Shown piece by piece: positions 54,264 to 62,938 of a stretch of DNA of 64,000 nt. How positions within the stretch are numbered: the first letter of the stretch is position 1; each line of letters begins with the position of its first letter. The DNA is from Terriglobales bacterium (GTDB taxonomy: Bacteria; Acidobacteriota; Terriglobia; Terriglobales; Acidobacteriaceae): the NCBI GenBank assembly GCA_025936825.1, contig JAICSO010000001.1:930001-994000 (forward strand), given 5' to 3'. The notes under the pieces are model-generated. The model did not search any database and was not told the DNA's origin. It saw nothing but the letters and a program-made list of their open reading frames with translations. The translations under genes and the position numbers were made by a program.

Positions 54264-54449
54264 ATGAGCGAAGCATTGCGGAACAGCAAACTGGTTGAAA
54301 CGAGGTCCAACCTGAAACCTGCAACGCCGCCGATTTCTCAGGACCCATCGCGATTTTGCCCGAACTGCTCTTCCGCGCTGAAAGAAAGCCGCTGCAAGCT
54401 GAAGTGCCCACTGTGCGGCTTCTATCTAAGCTGTTCGGATTTTTATTGA
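54264..54449 (+). CDS. Small zinc-ribbon protein, 61 residues
   Basis: CPNC and later CKLKCPLC with a final SCSD supply C4-type zinc-ligand pairs. The start is marked by GGAAGGTGGAG before ATG 54264. It looks like a rubredoxin/zinc-ribbon micro-protein, possibly nucleic-acid or protein binding. No neighbour in the same unit. Confidence 0.65.
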   Translation: MSEALRNSKLVETRSNLKPATPPISQDPSRFCPNCSSALKESRCKLKCPLCGFYLSCSDFY

Positions 54450-54548
54450 TCTTTATCGACTTTGGGGTGCCCCACTTCTGCCCGCTTTTGGCAGAAGTGG
54501 GAAGGGAAGAATTCTGCGGAGTACCTCACTCTGGATTACATCCTGAGA

Positions 54549-54661
54549 CGTCATCCCGAAGCCCATCGTTTTTCAGCTGGGCGAGGGATCTAGCGTGCAG
54601 AATCGAAGGCCCGCGCAAGATCCTTCGCTCCGCCTGAAGAACGGCTTCGCTCAGGATGACG
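54549..54661. repeat. CGTCATCCCGAA-family palindromic repeat, second copy
   Basis: CGTCATCCCGAA (54549-54560) and GGATGACG-type end (to 54661), with GCGAGGGATC and AAGATCCTTCGC arms as in 29788-29943. In the 54450-54699 gap nothing else is recognised. Confidence 0.8.
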
Positions 54662-54699
54662 CCTCTCACGCAAATAGATTCGCCTGAGGCACCACAACT

Positions 54700-55128
54700 C
54701 TACTTCTCGAGTACCGCGTTCATGGTGATCTTGGCGTTCAGGACCTTCGACACCGGGCATCCCGCCTTGGCGTTCTCCGCCGCCTTCTGAAAAGCCGCAT
54801 CGTCCGCGTTCGGGACCTTGGCTTTCACGTCGAGGTGGATCGCGGTGATGGCCCATCCGGCTTCGAGTTTCTCCATCTTCAGGTTGGCAGTCGTATTGAT
54901 GCTCTCGGCCGTGAGGTTTGCTCCGCCAAGCTGGGCAGACAGTGCCATTGAGAAACACGAAGCGTGAGCCGCGGCGATCAGTTCTTCGGGATTCGTTCCC
55001 GGCGCATTTTCAAATCGAGTGGTAAATGAATACGGCACGTGGGAAAACACGCCGCTCGGGGCCGAAAATTCGCCCTTGCCATCCTTGAGACCGCCCTTCC
55101 ACACTGCGCTGGCTTTGCGTTCCATCAT
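54700..55128 (-). CDS. osmC: OsmC-family peroxiredoxin-like protein
   Basis: 142 residues. The first OsmC Cys is in AAAHASCFSMAL and the second in AKAGCPVSKVLN; the N-terminal SAVWKGGLKDGKGEF is also typical. These proteins reduce organic hydroperoxides. AAGGAG precedes tandem ATGs. Length is standard. Confidence 0.95.
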   Translation of the reverse strand: MMERKASAVWKGGLKDGKGEFSAPSGVFSHVPYSFTTRFENAPGTNPEELIAAAHASCFSMALSAQLGGANLTAESINTTANLKMEKLEAGWAITAIHLDVKAKVPNADDAAFQKAAENAKAGCPVSKVLNAKITMNAVLEK

Positions 55129-55202
55129 TGCTCTCCTTGCTGGGATGAAATGTTGCGGATGGGTAATTGTAGATGAAGTGGCGCTCCGGTGTGTGACTCA
55201 GG

Positions 55203-55394
55203 AAGGTTGAACCATCGGATCATTGAATGATTACGAGCGGCGCGCAACGAGTGATGAGCAGCGAGCGATGAGCCAATAGAACCGCGGTTTCCGTGATTTG
55301 CTCATTGCTCACCGCTCACAGCTCATTGCTTGTTTTTCAATGATTCAATGATCCGATGATTCAATGATTCAATCTGTGTTAATGATTCAATTCT
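55203..55394. repeat. GATTCAAT-family repeat, long form
   Basis: Left arm GGTTGAACCATCGGATCATTGAATG; right arm TTCAATGATTCAATGATCCGATG and more. Inner arms GAGTGATGAGCAGCGAGCGATGAGC / GCTCATTGCTCACCGCTCACAG (shown as word pairs). Its right edge supplies the stop of the downstream minus-strand gene. Confidence 0.8.
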
Positions 55395-55683
55395 TCTCAT
55401 CTCCGCTCAGTGCTCGCAGCGCCTTTCTGATTTCGCGATTGATGCGCGCGGCATCTTGCGACGATTGGTCGATCAGTTGAATCCAGCGGCGGCTGTCGAT
55501 ATCGAGTTTGGCGTGGCCGAGCAGATAACAGGCTTGCAGAATCGCTTCCAGCGCATTGCTCAGATCATGCGCGAGCGAGCGCAGTTGCATGATGTTTTCG
55601 TTGGGGGCACTCGGCTGTGCGTTGTTGTTCGCACTCTTGCTGCCAGGCTTGGATTTGGTGGTCTTGCGTGGAGACGATCGCAT
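55387..55683 (-). CDS. Stand-alone histidine-kinase dimerisation (DHp/HisKA-like) protein
   Basis: 98 residues. A basic N-terminal 28 residues precede LRSLAHDLSNALEAILQACYLLG, which matches the HisKA H-box (H-D-L-x-N) and helix, followed by a second helix (about 60-95). No ATPase domain is present. It might be phosphorylated in trans or act as an inhibitor, but as a relic it could also be inert. Its stop codon is provided by the repeat at its 3' end. Confidence 0.65.
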   Translation of the reverse strand: MRSSPRKTTKSKPGSKSANNNAQPSAPNENIMQLRSLAHDLSNALEAILQACYLLGHAKLDIDSRRWIQLIDQSSQDAARINREIRKALRALSGDEKN

Positions 55684-55795
55684 ACAGTTTCACTGTGTTG
55701 AGCAGAGGTTTGACACCCCTTGCTGCCCCTGTAGAATAGATGGGGTAATCTCTTCCATCAAGACGGCCGCTGGCCGTCCCGCAACGCAGTCACTT

Positions 55796-55882
55796 GCCGA
55801 AGTGGCGGAATTGGCAGACGCGCATGGTTCAGGTCCATGTACCCGCAAGGGTGTGGGGGTTCGAGTCCCTTCTTCGGCACCA
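55796..55882 (+). tRNA. tRNA-Leu (CAG)
   Basis: 87 bases including CCA. Acceptor GCCGAAG/CTTCGGC, anticodon stem CATGG/CCATG with loop TTCAGGT (CAG), a long variable arm (TACCCGCAAGGGTG) typical of Leu, and T arm GTTCGAGTC. Confidence 0.95.
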
Positions 55883-55940
55883 TTGGTCTGCGAAATCGTT
55901 CGTTGACTCCTAGTCGAGTCACGCCTAAAATCCGCCCTGC

Positions 55941-57350
55941 TTGTTCTCCGGGACAAACTCCTCCGTGCCTTCTGCCGCACGCGCCGCTCCGGCAGAGCCT
56001 CGCGTCAAAGGCCACCTGCTCCGCATCCTCGGAGTGGGATTCGGCATTGCCGTAATCATTGGCGGCACCATTGGTTCCGGCATTCTTCGCACTCCGGGTG
56101 AAGTTGCCGGGCGCCTGCACAGTCCATCGCTGATCCTTACAGTCTGGTTGTTGGGCGGACTCTACGCCTTCCTCGGGACCGTGAGTGTCGTTGAACTCGG
56201 CACCATGCTGCCGGTGGCGGGCGGTTGGTACGTTTATTCGCGCCGTTCGATGGGGCCTTATGCAGGTTTCGTGGTGGGCTGCAGCGACTGGATGATGCAA
56301 ACCGTCGCTGTTTCTTATCTCGCCGTGGCATTCGGGGAATTTGCTACTCAGTTGCTCCCGCAATTGGCTGGACATGTGAAGCTCATAGGCCTTGCCTTGC
56401 TTGCGGTGCTGATGCTGCTGAACTGGATAGGCCTGCGTTCGGGTAGCCGCACCCAGGAGATATCCAGTTTCCTTAAGGCACTCGCGCTAGTTATTTTCAT
56501 AGCTGCCTGCTTCCTGCCAAAACCTGCGGGAACGGTGCTTGATGCCACGCCGCATGCGGCATTGACGCGGGCGGGAAGCCTTCTCGCCGCTTTAGTTTTG
56601 GCCTTGCAGGCAGTGATTGTTACCTATGACGGCTGGTACCAGGCAATCTACTTCACCGAGGAAGATAAGGACCCGACGAAGAGCTTGCCACGGTCGTCGC
56701 TGGCCGCGGTGTTTGCCTGCATTGCGATCTTCCTGCTTGTGAATCTCGCGCTCGTTTATGTTCTGCCGATGGCGCGCCTCTCGGCTTCACAGATGCCGTT
56801 GGCGGACGCCGCCGCGGTAGTTCTGGGCGCTCGAGGGCGCGAATTTATCCTCCTGGTCTCGCTGCTGACGGTGGTTAGCACGATCAATGCGATTGTGCTG
56901 ACTACGCCGCGAATTTTGTTTGCGATCGGACGCGATGGGTTGATGCCGGCTTGGTTGACCTCTGTCAATCGCGGCGGCACACCCGCGGCCGCGCTGTTCA
57001 CAGGAACCGTCGTGTCCGCCATCCTGGTGATCAGCGGGACGTTTGACACCTTGATCGGAATCGCGTCGATCCTGTTTGTGATGGTTTACTTGTCGGGATT
57101 CATTTCGATTGTTGTCTTGCGCCGGCGAGAGCCTCAACTGAGCCGTCCGTTCAAGGCGTGGTTCTATCCCTGGGGGAACTTGCTGGTACTGCTGGCATCG
57201 GCGGCATTTCTGGTGGGCGCCGTCATCACAGACCTCGAAGACGCACTCTTCACATTGATCTTTGTCGCCCTGACGGTTCCCGCGTATTTCCTGATGATGA
57301 GGTTGAACAGGGCCGCAGCCGCGCAGGAAAGTCAGGCGCCGACAATGTAA
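55941..57350 (+). CDS. APC-family amino acid permease
   Basis: 469 residues with about 12 helices. The family GxGxxxG helix-1 block is VIIGGTIGSGILRTPGEVA. Conserved ELGTMLPVAGGWYVY (helix 3) and YDGWYQAIYFTEE (helix 6-7, with the DGW core) follow. It imports an amino acid or exchanges one by proton or antiport coupling. Start is uncertain: TTG 55941 or GTG 55965, both with poor RBS. Confidence 0.9.
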   Translation: MFSGTNSSVPSAARAAPAEPRVKGHLLRILGVGFGIAVIIGGTIGSGILRTPGEVAGRLHSPSLILTVWLLGGLYAFLGTVSVVELGTMLPVAGGWYVYSRRSMGPYAGFVVGCSDWMMQTVAVSYLAVAFGEFATQLLPQLAGHVKLIGLALLAVLMLLNWIGLRSGSRTQEISSFLKALALVIFIAACFLPKPAGTVLDATPHAALTRAGSLLAALVLALQAVIVTYDGWYQAIYFTEEDKDPTKSLPRSSLAAVFACIAIFLLVNLALVYVLPMARLSASQMPLADAAAVVLGARGREFILLVSLLTVVSTINAIVLTTPRILFAIGRDGLMPAWLTSVNRGGTPAAALFTGTVVSAILVISGTFDTLIGIASILFVMVYLSGFISIVVLRRREPQLSRPFKAWFYPWGNLLVLLASAAFLVGAVITDLEDALFTLIFVALTVPAYFLMMRLNRAAAAQESQAPTM

Positions 57351-57356
57351 CCGACT

Positions 57357-57827
57357 TCACGCTCGCGGGAAGCTGCCTACCAGCTTTTTGATGAATCCGT
57401 GCACCCGGTGTGGGAACTGAGTGTTCGGCAGAAACATCAACGGGCACTCTCCCTCAACGACTCGTATTCCTTTCTCACGGCAGAGCGCGACCGCAACCTG
57501 GCTCCCAGCGCCTTGGCCGCCGCCGCGGTGCATCCAGACCTCACGGATTCCGGCAGCGGCGCAGTCTTGTACAACACTGACGGTCTCTGCGGGCGGCGTC
57601 ATCACAAGCGCAGCGTCCACCGGGGGTTCAATGGCCTTCACGTTTGCGAAGCAGGGGCTCCCTTCGATTTCACTGGCCGATGGGTTTACTGCGACCACAT
57701 CGTATCCGCGAGTGCTCAACTCCTTAAGCAAGTACCGGCTGAAGTGCTTCGGATCTCGTGACAATCCCACCATGGCGATGCGATGGTGTCCCAAAAAACT
57801 GTTGATATCGGCGCGAGTTGTCGGCAT
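57357..57827 (-). CDS. CoA-binding domain protein (YccU-like)
   Basis: 156 residues. Rossmann CoA_binding_2 core: HHRIAMVGLSRDPKHFSRYLLKELSTRGYDVVAVNP, then VWMHRGGGQGAGSQVAVALCREKGIRVVEGECPLM (key GEC-P-M end). The family binds CoA; its exact role is not known. AGGAGG precedes ATG 57827. Confidence 0.92.
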   Translation of the reverse strand: MPTTRADINSFLGHHRIAMVGLSRDPKHFSRYLLKELSTRGYDVVAVNPSASEIEGSPCFANVKAIEPPVDAALVMTPPAETVSVVQDCAAAGIREVWMHRGGGQGAGSQVAVALCREKGIRVVEGECPLMFLPNTQFPHRVHGFIKKLVGSFPRA

Positions 57828-57988
57828 GAAGGCCTCCTGCACTGATATGAGAAACCGTTGCCGTCGCCAAAGCAGTGACGGGCATCACGCGGGCAAGCCG
57901 AGTGGGCGCATTTCTGCTGTTAAAATGTGCTGCGCAGCCGCGGTGCCTCGCATCAGATACCTATCCCAGAAAGACATAAGGAGCACTC

Positions 57989-59020
57989 GTGACCTTACCT
58001 ACTCAACGACTTGGGCGTTCCGGCCTCAACATCACCCGCCTCGGTTTTGGCGCATGGGCCATCGGCGGCGGAGGATGGTATTTCGGCTGGGGACCGCAGG
58101 ACGATGCAGATTCTCTTGCTGCCATGCGGCGCGCAATCGACCTCGGCATCAACTGGATCGATACCGCCGCGGCTTACGGTCTCGGTCACTCCGAGGAACT
58201 TGTTGGACGCCTGCTGCGTGAGTTGCCGGCGAATGAGCGTCCGTACGTCTTCACGAAATGTGGGGTTGTGTATGAAGGCCGAGATCCCATGGGGCCGCCG
58301 CTGCGGAGTTTGCGGCCGGAGTCAGTGCGTAAGGAGTGTGAAGCGTCGCTGCGCCGCTTGGGTGTCGAGTGTATTGATCTGTACCAGTTTCACTGGCCGG
58401 ACCAAACTGGCGCGGCGATGGAGGACTCGTGGGCTACGATGGTCAAGTTGGTTGAGGAAGGAAAGGTCCGCGCCGCAGGAGTTTCGAATTTCACCGTCGA
58501 GCTTCTGAATCGGTGCGAAACGACACGCCACGTCGACTCGCTACAGCCGCCGTTCTCACTGATCAACCGCGCCGTCGGAAACGAGGAGATTGCTTGGTGC
58601 GAGCAACACCAGACCGGGGCGATCTGCTACAGTCCCATGCAGTCGGGGCTATTGACCGATAGCTTTACTGCGGCACGCATGTCAACCCTCGCGTCCGATG
58701 ACTGGCGGCGCCGCTCGCCGGAGTTCAACGAACCGAACCTCAGCCGCAATCTTGCGTTGCGGGATTCCTTACGGCCAATTGCGAAGCGCCACAATACCTC
58801 TGTTTCTTCAGTAGCGCTCGCATGGGTGTTGGCCTGGCCTGGGGTTACGGGCGCAATTGTCGGCGCGCGAAATCCGAAGCAGGTTGAAGGCTGGATCGAT
58901 GCCGCAGGAGTGCAACTGAGCACGCAGGACGTGGATGAAATCTCCGCTGCGCTTCGTAAGACAGAAGCTGGGCGCGGGCCTGTCACGCCGGAAGAAATTT
59001 CCCAGGAACGGGCTTCGTGA
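57989..59020 (+). CDS. Aldo/keto reductase
   Basis: 343 residues. AKR pattern: RLGRSGLNITRLGFGAWAIGG, DLGINWIDTAAAYGLGHSEELVG (catalytic Asp and Tyr), VFTKCG (Lys), DLYQFHWPD (His) and GAIVGARNPKQ near the NADPH site. It reduces aldehydes or ketones with NADPH. GTG start with AAGGAG. Ends 8 bases from the convergent PilZ gene. Confidence 0.95.
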   Translation: MTLPTQRLGRSGLNITRLGFGAWAIGGGGWYFGWGPQDDADSLAAMRRAIDLGINWIDTAAAYGLGHSEELVGRLLRELPANERPYVFTKCGVVYEGRDPMGPPLRSLRPESVRKECEASLRRLGVECIDLYQFHWPDQTGAAMEDSWATMVKLVEEGKVRAAGVSNFTVELLNRCETTRHVDSLQPPFSLINRAVGNEEIAWCEQHQTGAICYSPMQSGLLTDSFTAARMSTLASDDWRRRSPEFNEPNLSRNLALRDSLRPIAKRHNTSVSSVALAWVLAWPGVTGAIVGARNPKQVEGWIDAAGVQLSTQDVDEISAALRKTEAGRGPVTPEEISQERAS

Positions 59021-59027
59021 GAACTAA

Positions 59028-59714
59028 TCAGTCTGCAACCTGCTCCCGTAGCCAGTTCATTAAATCGTCCTTGCAACGCGGAGGAAGGACGCGGAACTCC
59101 ATGCCGCTGAGTCCGTCCTGGCTTGCCCATCGTAATTGGGCGCTCCCTTCAATTGACGTACCCGATTCAAGATCAAACGAGAATTCCACGGTGGAGGAAG
59201 CGGGCAAGAGGCAAGGCATGCGAACCGCCATGCCACCCTGGCTAATGTTCTCCACGATGCCAGGATATGCGATTTCAGCCAAGGTGATCACCACCGGTAA
59301 GGTCACGTCGTGACGGCGGTAGCGGCGCCGTTCTGAAGCAATGATGGACTTAAATGAGCCAATCTTGGCGGCGATTGCTTCCACGCTGAGCGGTTTACTT
59401 AAAAGCGCGTTCGCGCCTCCCTTCAGCGCGACGGCTTCTTCGGCGTCGTTCTTCACGCAAACAAAGGCGAAGGCGCGCGCATTTTTGCTGCGGCGCATCC
59501 GCGCAATGAGATCGAGCGCTGTCTTGATATCGACATCGAGAATCACGCCATCCACTTTGTGACTGGCGACGAGATTTCTAGCTGCATCGAGTGAAGGCGC
59601 ACACTCAACGCTGGCGCCCACTTCTTTCAGCGCAGTCTGGACGGCGTTAACAGTGAAGGACTCACTGGCAACCAGAAGAAATTCAAGTGCTAATGCAGGT
59701 GTTTCAACGGGCAT
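59028..59714 (-). CDS. Receiver-like domain fused to PilZ domain
   Basis: 228 residues. Residues 8-118 form a response-regulator-like fold (LEFLLVASES, VDGVILDVDIK, VKNDAEEAVALKGGANALLSKPL); the phospho-Asp site is VILDVD. A PilZ domain follows (RRRYRRHDVTLPVVI with the RxxxR c-di-GMP arm, and ENISQGGMAVR with N-x-S-x-x-G). It is likely a c-di-GMP-binding output protein. A longer start at 59750 lacks an RBS. Confidence 0.88.
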   Translation of the reverse strand: MPVETPALALEFLLVASESFTVNAVQTALKEVGASVECAPSLDAARNLVASHKVDGVILDVDIKTALDLIARMRRSKNARAFAFVCVKNDAEEAVALKGGANALLSKPLSVEAIAAKIGSFKSIIASERRRYRRHDVTLPVVITLAEIAYPGIVENISQGGMAVRMPCLLPASSTVEFSFDLESGTSIEGSAQLRWASQDGLSGMEFRVLPPRCKDDLMNWLREQVAD

Positions 59715-60093
59715 CGCTCGACCATCCCTCTCTGATCTTCGTTCGGTCATTTGAGGGGAGAAAATCGATTTTATTCCACAGATGGAATCGCTGTGTCACT
59801 TTCCCTAAGTACTTTGGTGCGCGCACTCCTAGTGCAGTAACCTGCCACGTTGATTCCATTGGCCGTGCTCTCAGAACGGTTGGGTTACTCAGATGACCAA
59901 AGACTATCACCACTACCGTTCCGAGTTCGGAACATTTGATTACTCGCTCGATTCACGTTTACTTCAACGATTGCGGATTTAGGTACACGGTGCTTTCCAC
60001 GGTGAACTAAGTTGCGGGGGAGGCTAACTGCCCGATGCTCAGTTCTGCACTTTTACCTACTCCCTATAGGTGCCGCCAAGGGCACCTAGGTGG

Positions 60094-60137
60094 TGTGATT
60101 AGGATCACATTGACTCGCGCCCGGAAAAGCATAAAAT
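60094..60137 (+). promoter_or_regulatory. CRP-type site overlapping a sigma70-like promoter
   Basis: TGTGATTAGGATCACA (60094-60109) is a perfect TGTGA-N6-TCACA. TTGACT (60110-60115), 16 bases, and TAAAAT (60132-60137) follow. The site centre is then about 42 bases before the predicted start of transcription, the class II CRP distance. A hairpin AGGTGCC/GGCACCT lies just upstream (60068-60087). The rest of the 59751-60164 gap shows nothing else. Confidence 0.6.
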
Positions 60138-60164
60138 GTTGGCTAATTTTTCTGGAGGCGCGCT

Positions 60165-60785
60165 ATGCGTCGCAATCTTTCTATCGTAGTACTTCTGTTT
60201 GCCGCCCTTCTCATGGTGGCATGTTCCGAGACCTCAAAGAGCCCCGAGACTACAGCACAGGCGGCTACCACCTCAGCACCGGAGGCGGTAAGCGGCAAGA
60301 CTGCCTATTGGGCGATGTATAAGTCGGCATACACTTGGGCGAACGATGTCGTGCCCTTGAAGCTTGAAAGCAAGACGCTTACCGGCATCAAGAATGATGC
60401 TGGCATGTGGACCGGGACATTTGGTTCCGCGCGCCGGGCTGAAGTGGTCGAGATCACCTATGCCGTTGCCGCTGATGCAGCCAACGACATCATGAAAGGC
60501 GTCAATGTCGGCCATGCAAACCGCTGGTCCGGTCCAACGCCCGAGGTGATGCCGTTCCAGGGTTCAGACATCGTTTTCGATTCGGACGCAGCCTACAAAA
60601 CTGCGACCGTACAGGCCGCGGCTTGGCTAAAAACTCATCAGGACAAGCAGCCCGAGTTCATCATGGGAAACAACCTGCGTACGTTCGCAGCACCGGTTTG
60701 GTACGTGAAATGGGGCGACAACAAAGACGGTTACAACGCCTTCGTAAACACCAAGACTGGCGAGCCGGCGAAGCGAGCGAAGTAG
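60165..60785 (+). CDS. Lipoprotein with PepSY-like C-terminus
   Basis: 206 residues. Lipobox LMVAC (Cys about 20). The C-terminal PVWYVKWGDNKDGYNAFVNTKTGEP resembles a PepSY domain end (P-V-W-x-V, N-x-x-T-G-E), while the middle is unassigned. Probably an outer-membrane-anchored periplasmic protein. It has the class II CRP-type promoter. Confidence 0.75.
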   Translation: MRRNLSIVVLLFAALLMVACSETSKSPETTAQAATTSAPEAVSGKTAYWAMYKSAYTWANDVVPLKLESKTLTGIKNDAGMWTGTFGSARRAEVVEITYAVAADAANDIMKGVNVGHANRWSGPTPEVMPFQGSDIVFDSDAAYKTATVQAAAWLKTHQDKQPEFIMGNNLRTFAAPVWYVKWGDNKDGYNAFVNTKTGEPAKRAK

Positions 60786-60960
60786 CACCGATTACGCAGA
60801 TTAAATGAAGACGCGCACCCGCCTCCAGCGGTCGGATCGCTGATTCGTGCGAGACTTTCGCATCTCTCAACGCAGCGGATTCGGAGTTGCCGGTTGCAGT
60901 GTGGACATCCGGGCAACCTGATACCATTTGTCTGAATCCAGCTATGTGGGGAGGTGTCGT

Positions 60961-61536
60961 ATGAGACAGTCCCTCGTCAGCGCTGTTCTTGCTCCCGTTT
61001 GCTTGGCGACGCTGATGATCGCCCAAGAGGCGACTAACTCAGCGGCCAGGATCGCCACACAATCCCCGGCCTCTCCGTCGAACAATGATCAGGCAAAGCC
61101 CGCGAAGGATGAAAACACTTCGCACAAGTATCACCTGAGAGTGGGCGGCGTGGCTCTGAATGCTGGATATGTGTCTGGACCGATGTGGTATCCCTACGCG
61201 CCTTACGGCTACTACCCGTACTACGGCGCGGCATTCGATCCGTTATGGGCGCCCTTCAGTCCGTACAACTATCCTGCAAGTTTCGCCTATGGCGCTGACA
61301 AGGGTCAGATAGAACTCAAAGCGGATCCCAAAGACGCGTCGGTTTATATTGATGGAGCGTATGCCGGAACAGTCCAGCGTTTGAAGAATATCTGGCTGGA
61401 TCCGGGTGCTTACGATCTTTCGATTCGTGCTGACGGACGGGAACCGTTCCAGCAGAGAGTTTATGTGCTCACGGGGAAGACCTTGAATATTAACGCGAAA
61501 CTCACCGCTGTAGCTGGCGCCAAGGAGGAGAAATAA
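60961..61536 (+). CDS. Secreted PEGA-domain protein
   Basis: 191 residues. Signal peptide (about 1-23), a Tyr/Pro-rich middle (YAPYGYYPYYG) and a PEGA domain (GQIELKADPKDASVYIDGAYAGT, RLKNIWLDPGAYDLSIRADG; key VYIDG-x-x-x-G and LxPGxY). PEGA proteins are surface or sensor proteins. Start ATG 60961 has GGAGGTG upstream. Overlaps the next gene by one base (TAATG). Confidence 0.82.
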   Translation: MRQSLVSAVLAPVCLATLMIAQEATNSAARIATQSPASPSNNDQAKPAKDENTSHKYHLRVGGVALNAGYVSGPMWYPYAPYGYYPYYGAAFDPLWAPFSPYNYPASFAYGADKGQIELKADPKDASVYIDGAYAGTVQRLKNIWLDPGAYDLSIRADGREPFQQRVYVLTGKTLNINAKLTAVAGAKEEK

Positions 61537-62219
61537 TGAGGCGTATCTTCTGGCTGGTTTTGATCACATTCGTGCTGCTGGCGTTTGCCTGGGCGGCTCC
61601 GAAGGGTACGGCTCCGCGTTCATCGGTTTCAGACTATCCGGCGCATGCTCAGCAGGACGGCGCCTCCCTCGGCGCAAAATTGCTCACTTCCCCGGAAGTT
61701 CGTAAGACATTCGTTTCCGATCTCAACCACTGCTGTGTAGTAGTTGAACTCGCAGTTTTTCCCAAGGCAGGGCAGAATCTAGCGGTGTCTCTCGATGACA
61801 TTACGCTCCATGTTGTTGGCACAGAGACCGCGGCAAGACCGTCGAGTGCGACGGTGATTTCTGCAGTCCTGCAGAAAGACGTGCAGGGACAGCGGGATGT
61901 TACCGTCGTTCCCGTCGTGACTGTCGGATATCAGAGTGGCACAGCGTACGATCCTGCGACGGGAACGGTGCGCGGTGGCGGCGTTTATACCGGAGCCGGG
62001 GTCGGCGTCGGAGTTGGACAGGGCGGCAATCAGCCCGGAGCTAGCGAAAAAGATCGCTCGGTGATGGAAACCGAGCTCAGGGAGAAAGGCTTGCCAGAGG
62101 GGGACGCCGCCAATCCTGTGGCAGGATACCTTTATTTCCAAATGCCTAAGAGCAAGAATGCAAAATACGAGCTCCAATACAAATTGAACGGCAATACGGT
62201 GCAGATCAACTTCAAGTAG
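61536..62219 (+). CDS. Secreted protein of unknown function, coupled to PEGA gene
   Basis: 227 residues. Signal peptide 1-20 (AWAAPKG), then VVVELAVFPKAGQNLAVSLDDITLHVVG, a Gly/Val tract (GVYTGAGVGVGVGQGG), and a C-terminal beta part (NPVAGYLYFQMP, YELQYKLNGNTVQI). No family recognised. Starts from the base that ends the PEGA stop, so translation is coupled and the two proteins may work together at the surface. Confidence 0.75.
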   Translation: MRRIFWLVLITFVLLAFAWAAPKGTAPRSSVSDYPAHAQQDGASLGAKLLTSPEVRKTFVSDLNHCCVVVELAVFPKAGQNLAVSLDDITLHVVGTETAARPSSATVISAVLQKDVQGQRDVTVVPVVTVGYQSGTAYDPATGTVRGGGVYTGAGVGVGVGQGGNQPGASEKDRSVMETELREKGLPEGDAANPVAGYLYFQMPKSKNAKYELQYKLNGNTVQINFK

Positions 62220-62254
62220 TCACGCGCCTGTCGGCAAAAGGGAATTGTCGTACG

Positions 62255-62611
62255 TCAGGATTTATGCCGGTGCTCGCAGGTCGGCGTATTGAGGCACGCG
62301 TCCTTCAGCATTAATCGTTCTACTGGCTGCCCGGCGATGACGTGGGAAGTCACAATCTCATCTACGTCAGCTAGCGTCACCCCGCCATACCAGACGGCCT
62401 CGGGATAGATCACCACATTCGGTCCGTGCTCGCATTGGTCGAGACATCCGGACTGGTTCGCACGGACTTTGCCCTTCAGTCCCAGTTCAGCGAGCTTCTG
62501 CTTGAAGCGCTTCTGCAACTCTGCCTGGCCGCCTGGATCGCAACACCCGCGCGGATGCCCTGCTGGCCGCACGTTCCCACAAACAAAAATGTGGCGCTCA
62601 AATTTCGCCAT
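62255..62611 (-). CDS. Thioredoxin-like [2Fe-2S] ferredoxin
   Basis: 118 residues. Cys ligands are in IFVCGN, RGCCDPGG and SGCLDQCEHGP, the order seen in NuoE/Shethna-type thioredoxin-fold ferredoxins. It moves electrons in the cytoplasm; partner unknown. His-Arg-His tail at the C-terminus. Stand-alone on the minus strand. Confidence 0.9.
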   Translation of the reverse strand: MAKFERHIFVCGNVRPAGHPRGCCDPGGQAELQKRFKQKLAELGLKGKVRANQSGCLDQCEHGPNVVIYPEAVWYGGVTLADVDEIVTSHVIAGQPVERLMLKDACLNTPTCEHRHKS

Positions 62612-62773
62612 AGAAGTACCTTATCAAATCACATGCCGCCTGCGTTCTAAATGCCCAGCTGCTTCAAAATGAGACTCGGAATTACTTTGGTAATGTTCGT
62701 CAATTCTGGACGAATCTTTTCCACTCTGCCGTCGACTACATTGCTCACGCAGCCAATACTGCATGGATGCTCG

Positions 62774-62920
62774 ATGGCCGAGAAAAACGAGCCACGGCAG
62801 AGGTCAGAGTACAAATGCCCGTACGGAAATCCCGGTTGTGGGGACAATGCAGGTTACTGCGAGCAGTGCAACAGAGATTATGAGAATTTCCTGGAACTGC
62901 TTGGGATGGAGCCCCGTTGA
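62774..62920 (+). CDS. Small Cys-rich protein, 48 residues
   Basis: YKCPYGNPGCGDNAGYCEQCNRDYENFL has a C-x6-C...C-x2-C pattern suggesting a zinc or FeS site (the longest run here is the motif core). ATG 62774 is the first start after the ferredoxin promoter region; the RBS is weak. No family recognised; low-copy small proteins of this type are often left out. Confidence 0.5.
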   Translation: MAEKNEPRQRSEYKCPYGNPGCGDNAGYCEQCNRDYENFLELLGMEPR

Positions 62921-62938
62921 AGTTCTATCGCCCCAAGC

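Noticed and set aside
62647-62847. 66-codon minus-strand frame near the ferredoxin
   Set aside because: No RBS at a suitable start; it overlaps the small Cys-rich gene and has no family match by eye. Not excluded, but not supported.
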